Below, in pieces: positions 43,074 through 50,904 of a stretch of 64,000 nucleotides of DNA. The position numbers and the translations under genes are program-made. The stretch is from Paraburkholderia sp. GTDB lineage: Bacteria > Pseudomonadota > Gammaproteobacteria > Burkholderiales > Burkholderiaceae. Location of the stretch: contig NZ_JAPWKB010000008.1 of assembly GCF_028283785.1 (NCBI RefSeq), positions 186,001-250,000 on the forward strand. The letters are read 5' to 3'. Positions within the stretch are counted from its first letter, which is position 1. Every line of letters starts with the position of its first letter. A model generated the notes under the pieces. That model searched no databases, was not told the DNA's origin, and saw only the letters and a program-made list of their open reading frames with translations.

Positions 43074-45488
43074 ATGCGAATGGTTTGGGGATTTGCAGTT
43101 TGCGCGTTCGTCGCGACGAGCGTTGCCAGCATGCCGGTCGTGCAGGCGCAGACCGTGTTGCCGCCCGCTGCGCAGCCGTTCAAAGGCAAGATCGAACTGC
43201 GCGCGCAGGATTCGAAGGTGGATTTTCCACATCAACCGCAAGCGCCCGACGGCGCGCCCAACGTGCTGCTGGTGCTGCTCGACGATGTCGGGTTCGGTGC
43301 GGCCAGCACGTTCGGCGGTCCCGTGGATACACCCACGCTGGAGCGGCTCGCGCAGCACGGGCTGCGCTACAACGAATTCCACACCACGGCGATGTGCTCG
43401 CCGACGCGCGCCGCGCTGCTGTCCGGGCGTAATCACCATTCGGTGCATACCGGCCAGATCATGGAAATGGCCACCGGTTATCCCGGCTACGATTCGCTGG
43501 TCGGCAAGGACACGGCGGGTATCGGTGAACTCTTGCGGCAGAACGGCTGGAACACGGCCTGGTTCGGCAAGGATCACAACGTGCCGGACTGGGAAACGAG
43601 CCAGGCCGGACCGTTCGACCGCTGGCCGACCGGGCTCGGCTTCGAGAAGTTCTACGGCTTCGTCGGCGGCGACATGAACCAGTGGCGGGCGCTGCTGTTC
43701 GACAACACCACGCCGATCGAACCGTACGTCGGCAAGCCCGACTACAACCTCGATTACGACCTTGCCGATCAGGCGATCCAGTACATCCAGACCCAGCACT
43801 CGATGGCGCCGGACAAGCCGTTCTTCGTCTACTACGCGCCGGGCGCGACGCACGCGCCGCATCATCCGCGCAAGGAATGGGTCGATAAATACTGGGGCAA
43901 ATTCGATCAGGGTTGGGACGTGCTGCGCGAGCAGACGCTGGCGCGGCAAAAGCAGCTCGGCATCGTGCCGGCCGACACCGACCTCACCGCGCGCTCGCCC
44001 GGCATTCCCGCGTGGAGCAGTCTCAACGACGACCAGCGCAGGCTCTACGCGCGGATGATGGAGATCTACGCGGGCTATCTGGAGCAGACCGACTACAACG
44101 TCGGCCGGGTGTTGAAGACGCTCGACACCCTGGGCATCGCCGATAACACGCTCGTGATCTATATCGTCGGCGACAACGGTGCGAGCGCCGAAGGCGGTCC
44201 CGGCGGTTCGACCAATCTTGAAGGCGCGATGAACGGCGCGGTCCCGAGCACCGCGCAAATGCTGCCGATGATGGACGATCTCGGCACGTGGAAAACCTAT
44301 AACCATTTCCCGGTCGGCTGGGCGCATGCGCTCGATACGCCGTTCCAGTGGACCAAGCAGATTGCCAGCCACTTCGGCGGCACGCGCAACGGCATGGTAA
44401 TTTCGTGGCCCGCGCATATTCACGACGAAGGCCAGATCCGCTCGCAGTGGCATCACGTGATCGACATTCTGCCGACGGTGCTCGATGTCGCGCACGTGCC
44501 GCAACCGGCCGAGGTGAACGGCGTCAAACAGCGGCCCATCGAAGGCGTCAGCATGGCGTACACGTTCGATCAACCCGATGCGCCGTCGCGCCGACGCACG
44601 CAATATTTCGAGCTGTTCGGCAACCGCGCGATCTACCACGACGGCTGGATCGCCGCGACCACGCCGATTGCGCCGCCGTGGGCTACCGAAGTGCCGAAAG
44701 TGGACGTGATCGACGGCTACAAGTGGGAGCTGTACGACGTCGCGAAAGACTTCAGCGAAGCGCACGACCTCGCCGCGAGCGACCCGGCAAAGCTCGCGCA
44801 GATGCAGAAGCTGTTCTATAGCCAAGCGCGTCGTTACAACGTCCTGCCGCTCGACAACGACCGCGTGATGCGGCTCGATCCGTCGAACCGGCCGAGCCTG
44901 AGCGCCGGGCGCACGTCGTACACGTATTACGCGGGCACGAAGCGCATTCCGGAAGGCGTCGCGCCGGACATCAAGAACAAGTCGTGGCGCATCACCGCTC
45001 AGGTGGACATTCCGAAGGAAGGCGCGGAAGGGATGATCGTGACGCTAGGCGGCCTGTTCGACGGCTGGGCGCTGTATCTCGACCACGGACGGCCCGACTT
45101 CCACTACAACTTCGCGAATGCCGCGCACTACAACATCGAGGGCAACGACGCGCTGACGCCGGGGCCGCATACGATCGTTTTCGACTTCCAGTACGACGGC
45201 GGCGGAATCGGCCGGGGCGGCACAGGCACGTTGCAGGTGGACGGCCAGCAGGTCGCGCAGGGCCGCATCGAACATACGGTTGCCGTGCGCTTCACGATGA
45301 GCGTGGAGACGCTCGATATCGGCGAGGATACGGGCACGCCGGTCAACCTGTCGTACGACGTGCCGTTCCGGTTTACCGGCAGCATCGGTAGCGTGACGAT
45401 CGATCTGAAGCCGCAGGATGCCGCCACCGCATCGATGCAAAAAGAGGTGGAACGCAAAGCCGCCGAAGCGGCGCTGTCGCGTGAGTGA
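43074..45488 (+). CDS. Exported arylsulfatase (Cys-type, formylglycine dependent)
   Basis: This 804-residue precursor starts with a signal peptide (MRMVWGFAVCAFVATSVASM to VQAQ). The sulfatase fold follows: NVLLVLLDDVGFGAASTFGG with the metal-binding Asp pair, then MCSPTRAALLSGRN holding the C-x-P-x-R motif whose Cys108 must be oxidised to formylglycine. WNTAWFGKDHN supplies the catalytic Lys. The C-terminal 180 residues are a beta-sandwich (SWRITAQVDIPKEGAEG onwards). It would hydrolyse sulfate esters in the periplasm or outside, giving sulfate. The ATG at 43074 is preferred because the signal peptide starts there. A maturase gene follows directly but is truncated. Confidence 0.9.
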   Translation: MRMVWGFAVCAFVATSVASMPVVQAQTVLPPAAQPFKGKIELRAQDSKVDFPHQPQAPDGAPNVLLVLLDDVGFGAASTFGGPVDTPTLERLAQHGLRYNEFHTTAMCSPTRAALLSGRNHHSVHTGQIMEMATGYPGYDSLVGKDTAGIGELLRQNGWNTAWFGKDHNVPDWETSQAGPFDRWPTGLGFEKFYGFVGGDMNQWRALLFDNTTPIEPYVGKPDYNLDYDLADQAIQYIQTQHSMAPDKPFFVYYAPGATHAPHHPRKEWVDKYWGKFDQGWDVLREQTLARQKQLGIVPADTDLTARSPGIPAWSSLNDDQRRLYARMMEIYAGYLEQTDYNVGRVLKTLDTLGIADNTLVIYIVGDNGASAEGGPGGSTNLEGAMNGAVPSTAQMLPMMDDLGTWKTYNHFPVGWAHALDTPFQWTKQIASHFGGTRNGMVISWPAHIHDEGQIRSQWHHVIDILPTVLDVAHVPQPAEVNGVKQRPIEGVSMAYTFDQPDAPSRRRTQYFELFGNRAIYHDGWIAATTPIAPPWATEVPKVDVIDGYKWELYDVAKDFSEAHDLAASDPAKLAQMQKLFYSQARRYNVLPLDNDRVMRLDPSNRPSLSAGRTSYTYYAGTKRIPEGVAPDIKNKSWRITAQVDIPKEGAEGMIVTLGGLFDGWALYLDHGRPDFHYNFANAAHYNIEGNDALTPGPHTIVFDFQYDGGGIGRGGTGTLQVDGQQVAQGRIEHTVAVRFTMSVETLDIGEDTGTPVNLSYDVPFRFTGSIGSVTIDLKPQDAATASMQKEVERKAAEAALSRE

Positions 45489-45495
45489 AGTCGGT

Positions 45496-45816
45496 ATGAA
45501 CGACACCGTTGCCGGTTGCGCGAACAGCGTGGACAGTGCGGCGTCGTCCGCGCACGCGGGTGCGGCCCGGCAAGGTTTTCACGCGATGGCGAAGCCGGGC
45601 GGTGCCGACTGCAACCTCGATTGCGAATACTGTTTCTATCTCGAGAAGGACGCGCTCTATCCGGCGACGCCTGCGGAACATGGCGCGCGCAAGCACCGGA
45701 TGAGCGATGCGGAATGCCACCTTGCTGCTTGTGCGCGATCCTGCTGTGAAGGCGCGCGTCTTTCTCCTCGCCTCTCATACCCAGGTATTAAACCGTCATC
45801 CGATTCGTTGAATTGA
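45496..45816 (+). pseudogene. Truncated anaerobic sulfatase-maturase (radical SAM) gene
   Basis: Only the first 75 or so codons of an anSME/AtsB-type enzyme remain. FHAMAKPGGADCNLDCEYC followed by YFYLEKDALYP-like sequence contains the CxxxCxxC cluster motif (CNLDCEYC) of radical SAM enzymes. After HRMSDAE (about 45715) similarity to the family ends, and the frame runs another 35 unrelated codons to a stop at 45814-45816. Complete enzymes are about 370-430 residues and also need the SPASM cysteine clusters, all missing here. It starts eight bases after the sulfatase stop, as expected for a sulfatase-maturase pair. The break suggests a deletion between here and the peroxiredoxin gene. Confidence 0.82.
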
Positions 45817-45966
45817 CGAACCCGATAGATAGCTATTCCTGTCCAGACCCTCCGCTTATCCTGCTTGTCAGCGTTCGTCCACCCGTCGGGAAAGACACCG
45901 CATGACGCCGGATAGCGGATGGGCGATCGCATTCCCAGTGAGTGCTTCTCAGGAGAGTAGTCGATC

Positions 45967-46479
45967 ATGACGACCCCGCAATCTCAACCCGAATCACCGT
46001 TGCTTTCTGTCGGTCAGGTGGCGCCGGAATTCACCTTGCCGGCGACGCCGGACCAGAAAATGTCGCTGTCGGAATTGCGCGGCGCGCCGGTTGTCGTGGC
46101 GTTTTATCCGGCCGATTGGAGTCCGGTTTGTGGCGACGAACTCGGGTTGTTCAATGCCGCACTGCCGGCGTTTCGCCGCTACAAAGCGCAGTTGATCGCC
46201 ATTTCGGTGGACAGTGTCTGGTCTCATGCGGCCTATGCGGGTCAGCGGCAATTTCACTTTCCCTTACTCGCCGATTTCGAACCGAAAGGCGAGGTCGCGA
46301 AACGCTATGGCGCGTACCGGACGGCCGAAGGCGTGTGCGAGCGCGCGTTGTTCGTGCTCGACGAAAACGCGATCGTGCGTTGGGCCTATGTGTCTCCGAT
46401 CACGGTGAACCCCGGCGTCGACGGCATTCTGGACGCACTCGAAACCATCACTCCCTCGACGACGCAGGAAACCCGATGA
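45967..46479 (+). CDS. Peroxiredoxin (AhpC/TSA family)
   Basis: The 170-residue cytoplasmic protein has the peroxiredoxin fold: VGQVAPEFTLPATPDQK, then VVVAFYPADWSPVCGDEL with the peroxidatic Cys55 in the P-x-x-x-S/T-x-x-C context, and FPLLADFEPKGEVAKRYGAY. A second cysteine near residue 120 (EGVCERALF) could serve as resolving cysteine. It would reduce peroxides using thiol donors. The DsbA-like gene overlaps its stop (ATGA), so the pair is coupled and probably forms a thiol-redox unit. Confidence 0.9.
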   Translation: MTTPQSQPESPLLSVGQVAPEFTLPATPDQKMSLSELRGAPVVVAFYPADWSPVCGDELGLFNAALPAFRRYKAQLIAISVDSVWSHAAYAGQRQFHFPLLADFEPKGEVAKRYGAYRTAEGVCERALFVLDENAIVRWAYVSPITVNPGVDGILDALETITPSTTQETR

Positions 46480-47000
46480 GCCATCTCACGCCCCCAGTTG
46501 GAAGTCACGATCACATCCAGGGCGCTGCCGACGCGCCCGTCACCCTCGTCGAATACGGCGATTTCGAGTGCCCGTATTGCGGCGCGATGTACGGCGTGAT
46601 CAAGGCGGTGCAGACAATGATGGGCGACGAACTGCGTTTCGTGTTCCGGCAATTTCCGCTGTCGGACATGCATCCGCATGCGCTGCGCGCTGCGGAATTT
46701 TCGGAAGCGGCGGCGACGGTTGGGACGTTCTGGCAGGCGCACGACAGTTTGTATGAGAACCAGGCCGCTTTGACCGATCGGGATCTCGTAGCGTATGGAA
46801 CGCAGCTTGGTTTGCACTCGCGCGATCTGGATGCCGCTTTCGCCGGGACTTACGACGAGACGATTCAGCGAGACTTCGACAGCGGTCTGCGAAGCGGGGT
46901 GAACGGCACGCCGACACTGTTTATCAACGGCCACCGGTACGAAGGCGACAGGGACGTGCAGACGCTGGTGGCGGCTTTGCGCGCTGCGGCTGGGAGTTGA
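46476..47000 (+). CDS. DsbA-family thioredoxin-fold protein without signal peptide
   Basis: The 174-residue protein has the thioredoxin-like DsbA arrangement: VTLVEYGDFECPYCGAMYG with active-site Cys32-Pro-Tyr-Cys35, and GVNGTPTLFINGHRYEG with the cis-proline loop. No signal peptide or lipobox is present, so it probably acts in the cytoplasm, perhaps as a reductant or disulfide-handling partner of the peroxiredoxin encoded just upstream (four-base overlap). The length fits short members of the DsbA/Thioredoxin_4 group. Confidence 0.9.
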   Translation: MSHLTPPVGSHDHIQGAADAPVTLVEYGDFECPYCGAMYGVIKAVQTMMGDELRFVFRQFPLSDMHPHALRAAEFSEAAATVGTFWQAHDSLYENQAALTDRDLVAYGTQLGLHSRDLDAAFAGTYDETIQRDFDSGLRSGVNGTPTLFINGHRYEGDRDVQTLVAALRAAAGS

Positions 47001-47275
47001 CTGAATGCTGGCTGGCGACGGTAACCGTAGAGCAGTCGCTTACTGGTGCGGTACTTCCTGACTGGTGCAATCGATTTGTTCTATTGCTATGCTTGGCAAC
47101 CTGCGCTAGCGCGCTCCGAGCGGGCTAGCGACCCAACATAACGTTCAGCCGCATGGGAGGGGTCTAAACTGGACGAGAAATCAAAGATGGGCACGGCATT
47201 GAACAACGACCCACTAGACCAGGCTGTGCCGCTGAGCCAATTGTTATTGCCGCCGGCGCCGCCGACGCTCGCGCC

Positions 47276-47440
47276 CGGCATCGTGTCGAGATACAGGATA
47301 TTGCGTCGGGGCTGGGCTTTAATGGTGCGTCGAGTTTTACGCGCGCATTCCGTCGCGCCTTCGACATCTCGCCTCGAGAGTTGCATGAATATGCACCGTT
47401 GCTCCAGCGCGGAAATTCGACGCGCGAACGCTTCGCATAG
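47276..47440 (+). pseudogene. C-terminal fragment of an AraC-family regulator
   Basis: In the frame ending at the TAG at 47438-47440 the sequence reads DIASGLGFNGASSFTRAFRR, AFDISPRELHEYAP and onwards. This is the second helix-turn-helix and conserved ending of an AraC/XylS protein. Nothing before about 47276 continues the domain, so only about 50 residues of the 3' end survive. The region between 47001 and 47275 holds no other identifiable gene. Confidence 0.7.
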
Positions 47441-47468
47441 GCGGCAGCAACAGAAGCCCGTACCGCTG

Positions 47469-47951
47469 TCACTCCTTCTCTGGCATGGCCGACGAGTGAT
47501 GACTGGTAATCAGCCATTGCGCGCCATCCCACCGATAGGTGTAGGTATAACGGGCTTTAACAACCTCGCCAGTTCTTGCGAAGGTGAACGTGTAAAGCCC
47601 AGCGTCCACGGCGGAATTGCATCCCAGTTCGATGTAGCTGAAATCAATCTTGCCGGAAGGCCGATCCGCCAGAAAATGACGGAAATAGTCTTCCTTGTCA
47701 GCGACCGTCAAGCGCGGCTTGTTAGATACCGTCGGAAGAAGAATTGATCTCTCGGCATAGTTGGCGGCGACCTTGTGCGGGTCTCCCGTTTGCAGCGACT
47801 GATTCCATCGGTCAAACAACGCCGCAATCTCAGCATTCGACGTGACTTTACAGCTTCCCGTGCCGGGCGACGCTGCGTTGTTCGACATGCTTTGCTCTGC
47901 TGCGCATCCCGCGAGCGCCAGCATCAGGACAGCAGCGGTGAATGACTTCAT
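47469..47951 (-). CDS. Small lipoprotein with SnoaL/DUF4440-like domain
   Basis: This 160-residue protein begins MKSFTAAVLMLALAGCAAEQ, a lipoprotein signal with lipobox LAGC. It is followed by ALFDRWNQSLQTGDPHKVAANYAERSIL (about residues 44-71) and later YTYTYRWDGAQWLITSHHSS. This is the NTF2-like pattern of the SgcJ/DUF4440 (CaMKII-association-like) group. Such domains bind small hydrophobic molecules or form oligomers; the function is unknown. It is the only intact-looking gene in a stretch of fragments and is oriented against the neighbouring remnants. Confidence 0.8.
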   Translation of the reverse strand: MKSFTAAVLMLALAGCAAEQSMSNNAASPGTGSCKVTSNAEIAALFDRWNQSLQTGDPHKVAANYAERSILLPTVSNKPRLTVADKEDYFRHFLADRPSGKIDFSYIELGCNSAVDAGLYTFTFARTGEVVKARYTYTYRWDGAQWLITSHHSSAMPEKE

Positions 47952-48360
47952 GGGGCGCCTCTCCATTCAGGGGGGAAGAAATGCATAGTTGTTTGGTATT
48001 CTTAAGAAGTCTGTTAGCGAGACGGAACGCGCATTGGCTGTCGATAGATCAATCGCGCACGCGAATTAAACATGTCCGTCGAAGAGTCAGGCAGGCCGTA
48101 TCGGATGAACCGATGCTGCGCAAATATCGCTATGGTCGTCTGTTCGCTGGCGAACGTTTCGAGGTCAGTGCGCCAGCGGTTTTGGAGTGGCGGGTTTGAG
48201 GCCGTGCGGGCGTGATGGCGATGACAGTCACGTTGAAACGCGGTGGCAGTGACCGCTATCTGGCAATGCGCATCCGGCAGGTTTCGAAATTGACCAATCG
48301 CTTGGATGGCTGCTCTACGCAAAAGAGAACGGGAAGAATTGGCCAAGCTTGGGTCGTTGG

Positions 48361-48510
48361 GCTCACGTAACTGCGTCTCCGGGTTCGCGAGGTACGTCCG
48401 ACCTGTCCAGCGCAGAACACGGGAGTGCCAACCTTGACAGCCGGCGCATAACCGGCGCGTTCGACCATACGCTGCATCGTCGGCGGCACGATCAATTCCC
48501 GGTCTGCCAT
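48361..48510 (-). pseudogene. 5' fragment of a RidA/YjgF-family gene
   Basis: From the ATG at 48510 the minus strand reads MADRELIVPPTMQRMVERAG, then YAPAVKVGTPVFCAGQVGR, typical of the N-terminus of RidA-like imine deaminases. After GQVGRT the frame becomes arginine-rich nonsense. A different frame briefly gives NPETQLREPND, suggesting a frameshift followed by loss of the rest. Complete family members are about 115-150 residues. The remainder of the gap between 47952 and 48617 contains nothing else I can identify. Confidence 0.55.
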
Positions 48511-48617
48511 GTGTTTGTCCGTTAGAGGCATCCGGTTGCGCTATGGTGCGTTAAGAGGACGAACATCGTCGCGTCATCGCTCTAACGTTTGAGTCCGGGC
48601 TTAGCCCGGACCACCGT

Positions 48618-49433
48618 TCAGACGGTCAAGCTGGCAGCAGTGTTTGCCGCCGACATATCGGCAACTGTGGCGAACGCTTGCCTCCGGTTCAGGCTGCCAA
48701 GTCCAATGAAAATATCCTGCATGTAGCCAATGTCACCCGCTGTGAGAGACAAGTCTCGGGAATAGGGTCGCTGCGTCTGATTGAAATCCCGAACTGCCTG
48801 AGCGGATCCCATGTCGAATGTTTTCTGGGCGCGCTTGCGTGCTTCGAAGAATGCGTCATGCGATGCGGGCGACATCAGGTAGTCGTAGAGCGCGCCGTAT
48901 GAGGCCATCACGGCGATCATCGCCGCATGTTTTTCCTTGATCGCGGAGTCGGACGCATAGGCCGTCTGGAAGATGCATCGTGGCATCGCTTGCCACATGT
49001 CAGCCTCGTCGATCACGACCAGACCGTCCTTGTCGTTCAGGTGCGAGATGCTCGAGCAGGACGCATCCGCCTCGCCATTTACGACCGCCGCGTGGCATTC
49101 ATCGTTGCTTCCCTTGTTGATGAAATTCACATGTGAAGCGTCGATGCCCTTTGCTTTCAGCAGTTGCCGCATCAGTGTATGGAGCAAACCCTGCTTCGGG
49201 CCGACCGCCACCGTCTTGTCTTTCAGATCCGCGAGCGTGCTGATTTCATCGGGCCTTGCAAACACCGTCAGTGCGCACTTCTTCATCCCTGCTCCGACGA
49301 TCTTGACGTTGGCGCCGTCGGCAATCCGCGATAACACCATGTTGTAGCCCGAGACCATGCAGACATCCGCCGCGCCTGTCGAGATTGCGTCGAATGGACC
49401 TGTGGTTAGTGTAATGACGGCCGTTTTCGCGGT
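48618..49433 (-). pseudogene. 5'-truncated ABC-type solute-binding protein (NMT1/SsuA-like)
   Basis: The minus-strand frame encodes LTTGPFDAISTGAADVCMVS, GYNMVLSRIADGANVKIVG, LADLKDKTVAVGPKQG and NDECHAAVVNGEADAS. This is the body of an NMT1/TauA/SsuA-like periplasmic binding protein. It is open upstream only to a TAA at 49434-49436. The signal peptide and first lobe strand (about 60 residues) are missing, and the first ATG (49358) lies inside the conserved domain. No permease or ATPase gene is nearby. It therefore looks like a remnant cut at its 5' end, although the rest of the frame is intact and could still be annotated as a gene. Confidence 0.75.
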
Positions 49434-49576
49434 TTAGACAGTCGCACTCGGATGTCGTTAACGTTGGTAAAAATTGAAGAGAGGATAAGTGATTACCCTA
49501 TAGAAAATAACCCTTATACTGGCTTTATTGGCGGAGCGGACGAACGTCTCTTACGCAAAACCTTTCGGAGCCAGGC

Positions 49577-49834
49577 ATGAAATCGCTGATCAAAGCTGCT
49601 GTCGTCGCCACCATTGCAATTCCCGTGTTTTCATACGCTCAGTCGTCACAGACTCTGACGCGTGCACAGGTTCGCAGTGAACTCGTGCAACTCGAAAAAG
49701 CTGGCTACAACCCCAATGTCGACGAAGATTATCCGGGGGACTTGCAGCACGCCGAGCTCACGGTTGCTAACCAGAAAAGCGATGTCAGTGGATACGGTCC
49801 GGGAACAGCGGGCGCTGCGCAGTCGGGACAGTAA
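49577..49834 (+). CDS. Secreted DUF4148 family small protein
   Basis: The 85-residue protein has a signal peptide (MKSLIKAAVVATIAIPVFSYAQ) and the DUF4148 core LTRAQVRSELVQLEKAGYNP. The family is found mainly in Burkholderiales, in many copies per genome, usually as short periplasmic proteins of unknown role. The tail (about residues 52-85) is Gly/Ser/Gln-rich. It lies alone between a decayed binding-protein gene and the GntR regulator. The AT-rich 80 bases before it probably contain its promoter. Confidence 0.88.
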   Translation: MKSLIKAAVVATIAIPVFSYAQSSQTLTRAQVRSELVQLEKAGYNPNVDEDYPGDLQHAELTVANQKSDVSGYGPGTAGAAQSGQ

Positions 49835-49972
49835 GCCGATAGCTTCGCTGCGCTAACCTGATTCTGGAAGCGATGAGCAACGTGAGTTTCGGCCAACGCA
49901 GCGGCGTTATTAAGAAACGTCGAATAGCCGGCGGCCAACATACCGCAACCCAACCACCGCGCCATGTTGCCG

Positions 49973-50674
49973 TCAGCGCGTCGTCACCGGTGTGTGATCC
50001 CACGCCTGCTCGATAGCCTGTAACGCGCTGAGCACGATAGACCGGTTCAGCGCCGCGGCGAGTACACCGTCGCGTTCCGCGTAGGCTTCACACAATCGCT
50101 GATGATCGGCGCACGAGCGCTGCAAACGACCTGGCAGCGACGTACTCAGACGACGCAAGCGGTTCGTTCGCATCCGCATCGAATCCAGTACTTCCTTGAA
50201 AATGCCATTGCCGCACACGCGCAACTCCTCGTCGCGAAAGGCAACGTTCGCCCAGAAGTAACCGTCGACGTCGCCTTGCGCAGCCACCTTCGCGAGACGA
50301 CGATGGGCATCCCATAGCGCGTCGAGATCGGCATCGCTGGCGCGCTCGACAATCGCCGTGGACACCTCGGCGTAAAGAATCGCGCGCAACTGGTAAATCT
50401 CGCGCACGTCCTGCAATTTCACTGCCGACACGCGCGGACGCCTGCGCGGCGACCAGTCGACCAAACCTTCACGACTCAACACGAACAATGCCTCACGCAC
50501 GGGCGTACGGCTGACATTAAAGCGTTTGGCGAGGTCGACAGAATTCAGGTCGTCGCCCGGCAACAGACGTCCCTCGATGATGCCGCGTGCCACCCAGTCG
50601 ACGATGTCGTCGACTGCCGACGATTCGCCGTCTCCGTCACCTTCCACCGTGCTTCTGTCGACACTCCCGCTCAT
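49973..50674 (-). CDS. GntR-family (FadR/FCD subgroup) transcriptional regulator
   Basis: The 233-residue protein has an N-terminal winged helix (LNSVDLAKRFNVSRTPVREA followed by LFVLSREGLVDW, about residues 44-75). An all-helical FCD-type ligand domain follows: VREIYQLRAILYAEVSTAIV, ANVAFRDEELRVCGN and the C-terminal DHQRLCEAYAERD. It is divergent from the two MmgE/PrpD genes, with 230 bases between the starts, so it most likely regulates them and possibly the cat genes beyond. Family members usually repress and respond to a small organic acid. Confidence 0.92.
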   Translation of the reverse strand: MSGSVDRSTVEGDGDGESSAVDDIVDWVARGIIEGRLLPGDDLNSVDLAKRFNVSRTPVREALFVLSREGLVDWSPRRRPRVSAVKLQDVREIYQLRAILYAEVSTAIVERASDADLDALWDAHRRLAKVAAQGDVDGYFWANVAFRDEELRVCGNGIFKEVLDSMRMRTNRLRRLSTSLPGRLQRSCADHQRLCEAYAERDGVLAAALNRSIVLSALQAIEQAWDHTPVTTR

Positions 50675-50853
50675 CGCAATTCCTTTTTACTGCGCGCTCC
50701 ATCAGGCCGACGCGGGCCCGTTTCGCGCGTACGGCACGGCGTTTGCGGGTAAGGGCGGAGCGCTGCCTTCAGCCGCATTTTCCAGAAAGTGTGTACATTT
50801 ACCGTCAAGACTTTCGTATTTTCGCAGTTTACCTGGTTAAACTACGATAACTG

Positions 50854-50878
50854 TCGACACTCTGGCGAGTTCGACACT
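50854..50878. promoter_or_regulatory. Direct repeat in the divergent GntR-MmgE intergenic region (candidate operator)
   Basis: The octamer TCGACACT occurs at 50854-50861 and again at 50871-50878, a 17-base period, about 30-50 bases before the first MmgE/PrpD start. It could be a regulator-binding site. It is not the palindrome expected for a FadR-type protein, so the assignment is weak. Confidence 0.3.
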
Positions 50879-50904
50879 ATCTCATAACAAGTCAGGGACA
50901 TGCC

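Noticed and set aside
47100..47155. Inverted CGCTAG/CTAGCG words with a nearby CCCAAC and ATAACGTT, resembling an integron recombination site
   Set aside because: The two core sites do not pair in the required arrangement and there is no integrase or cassette structure.
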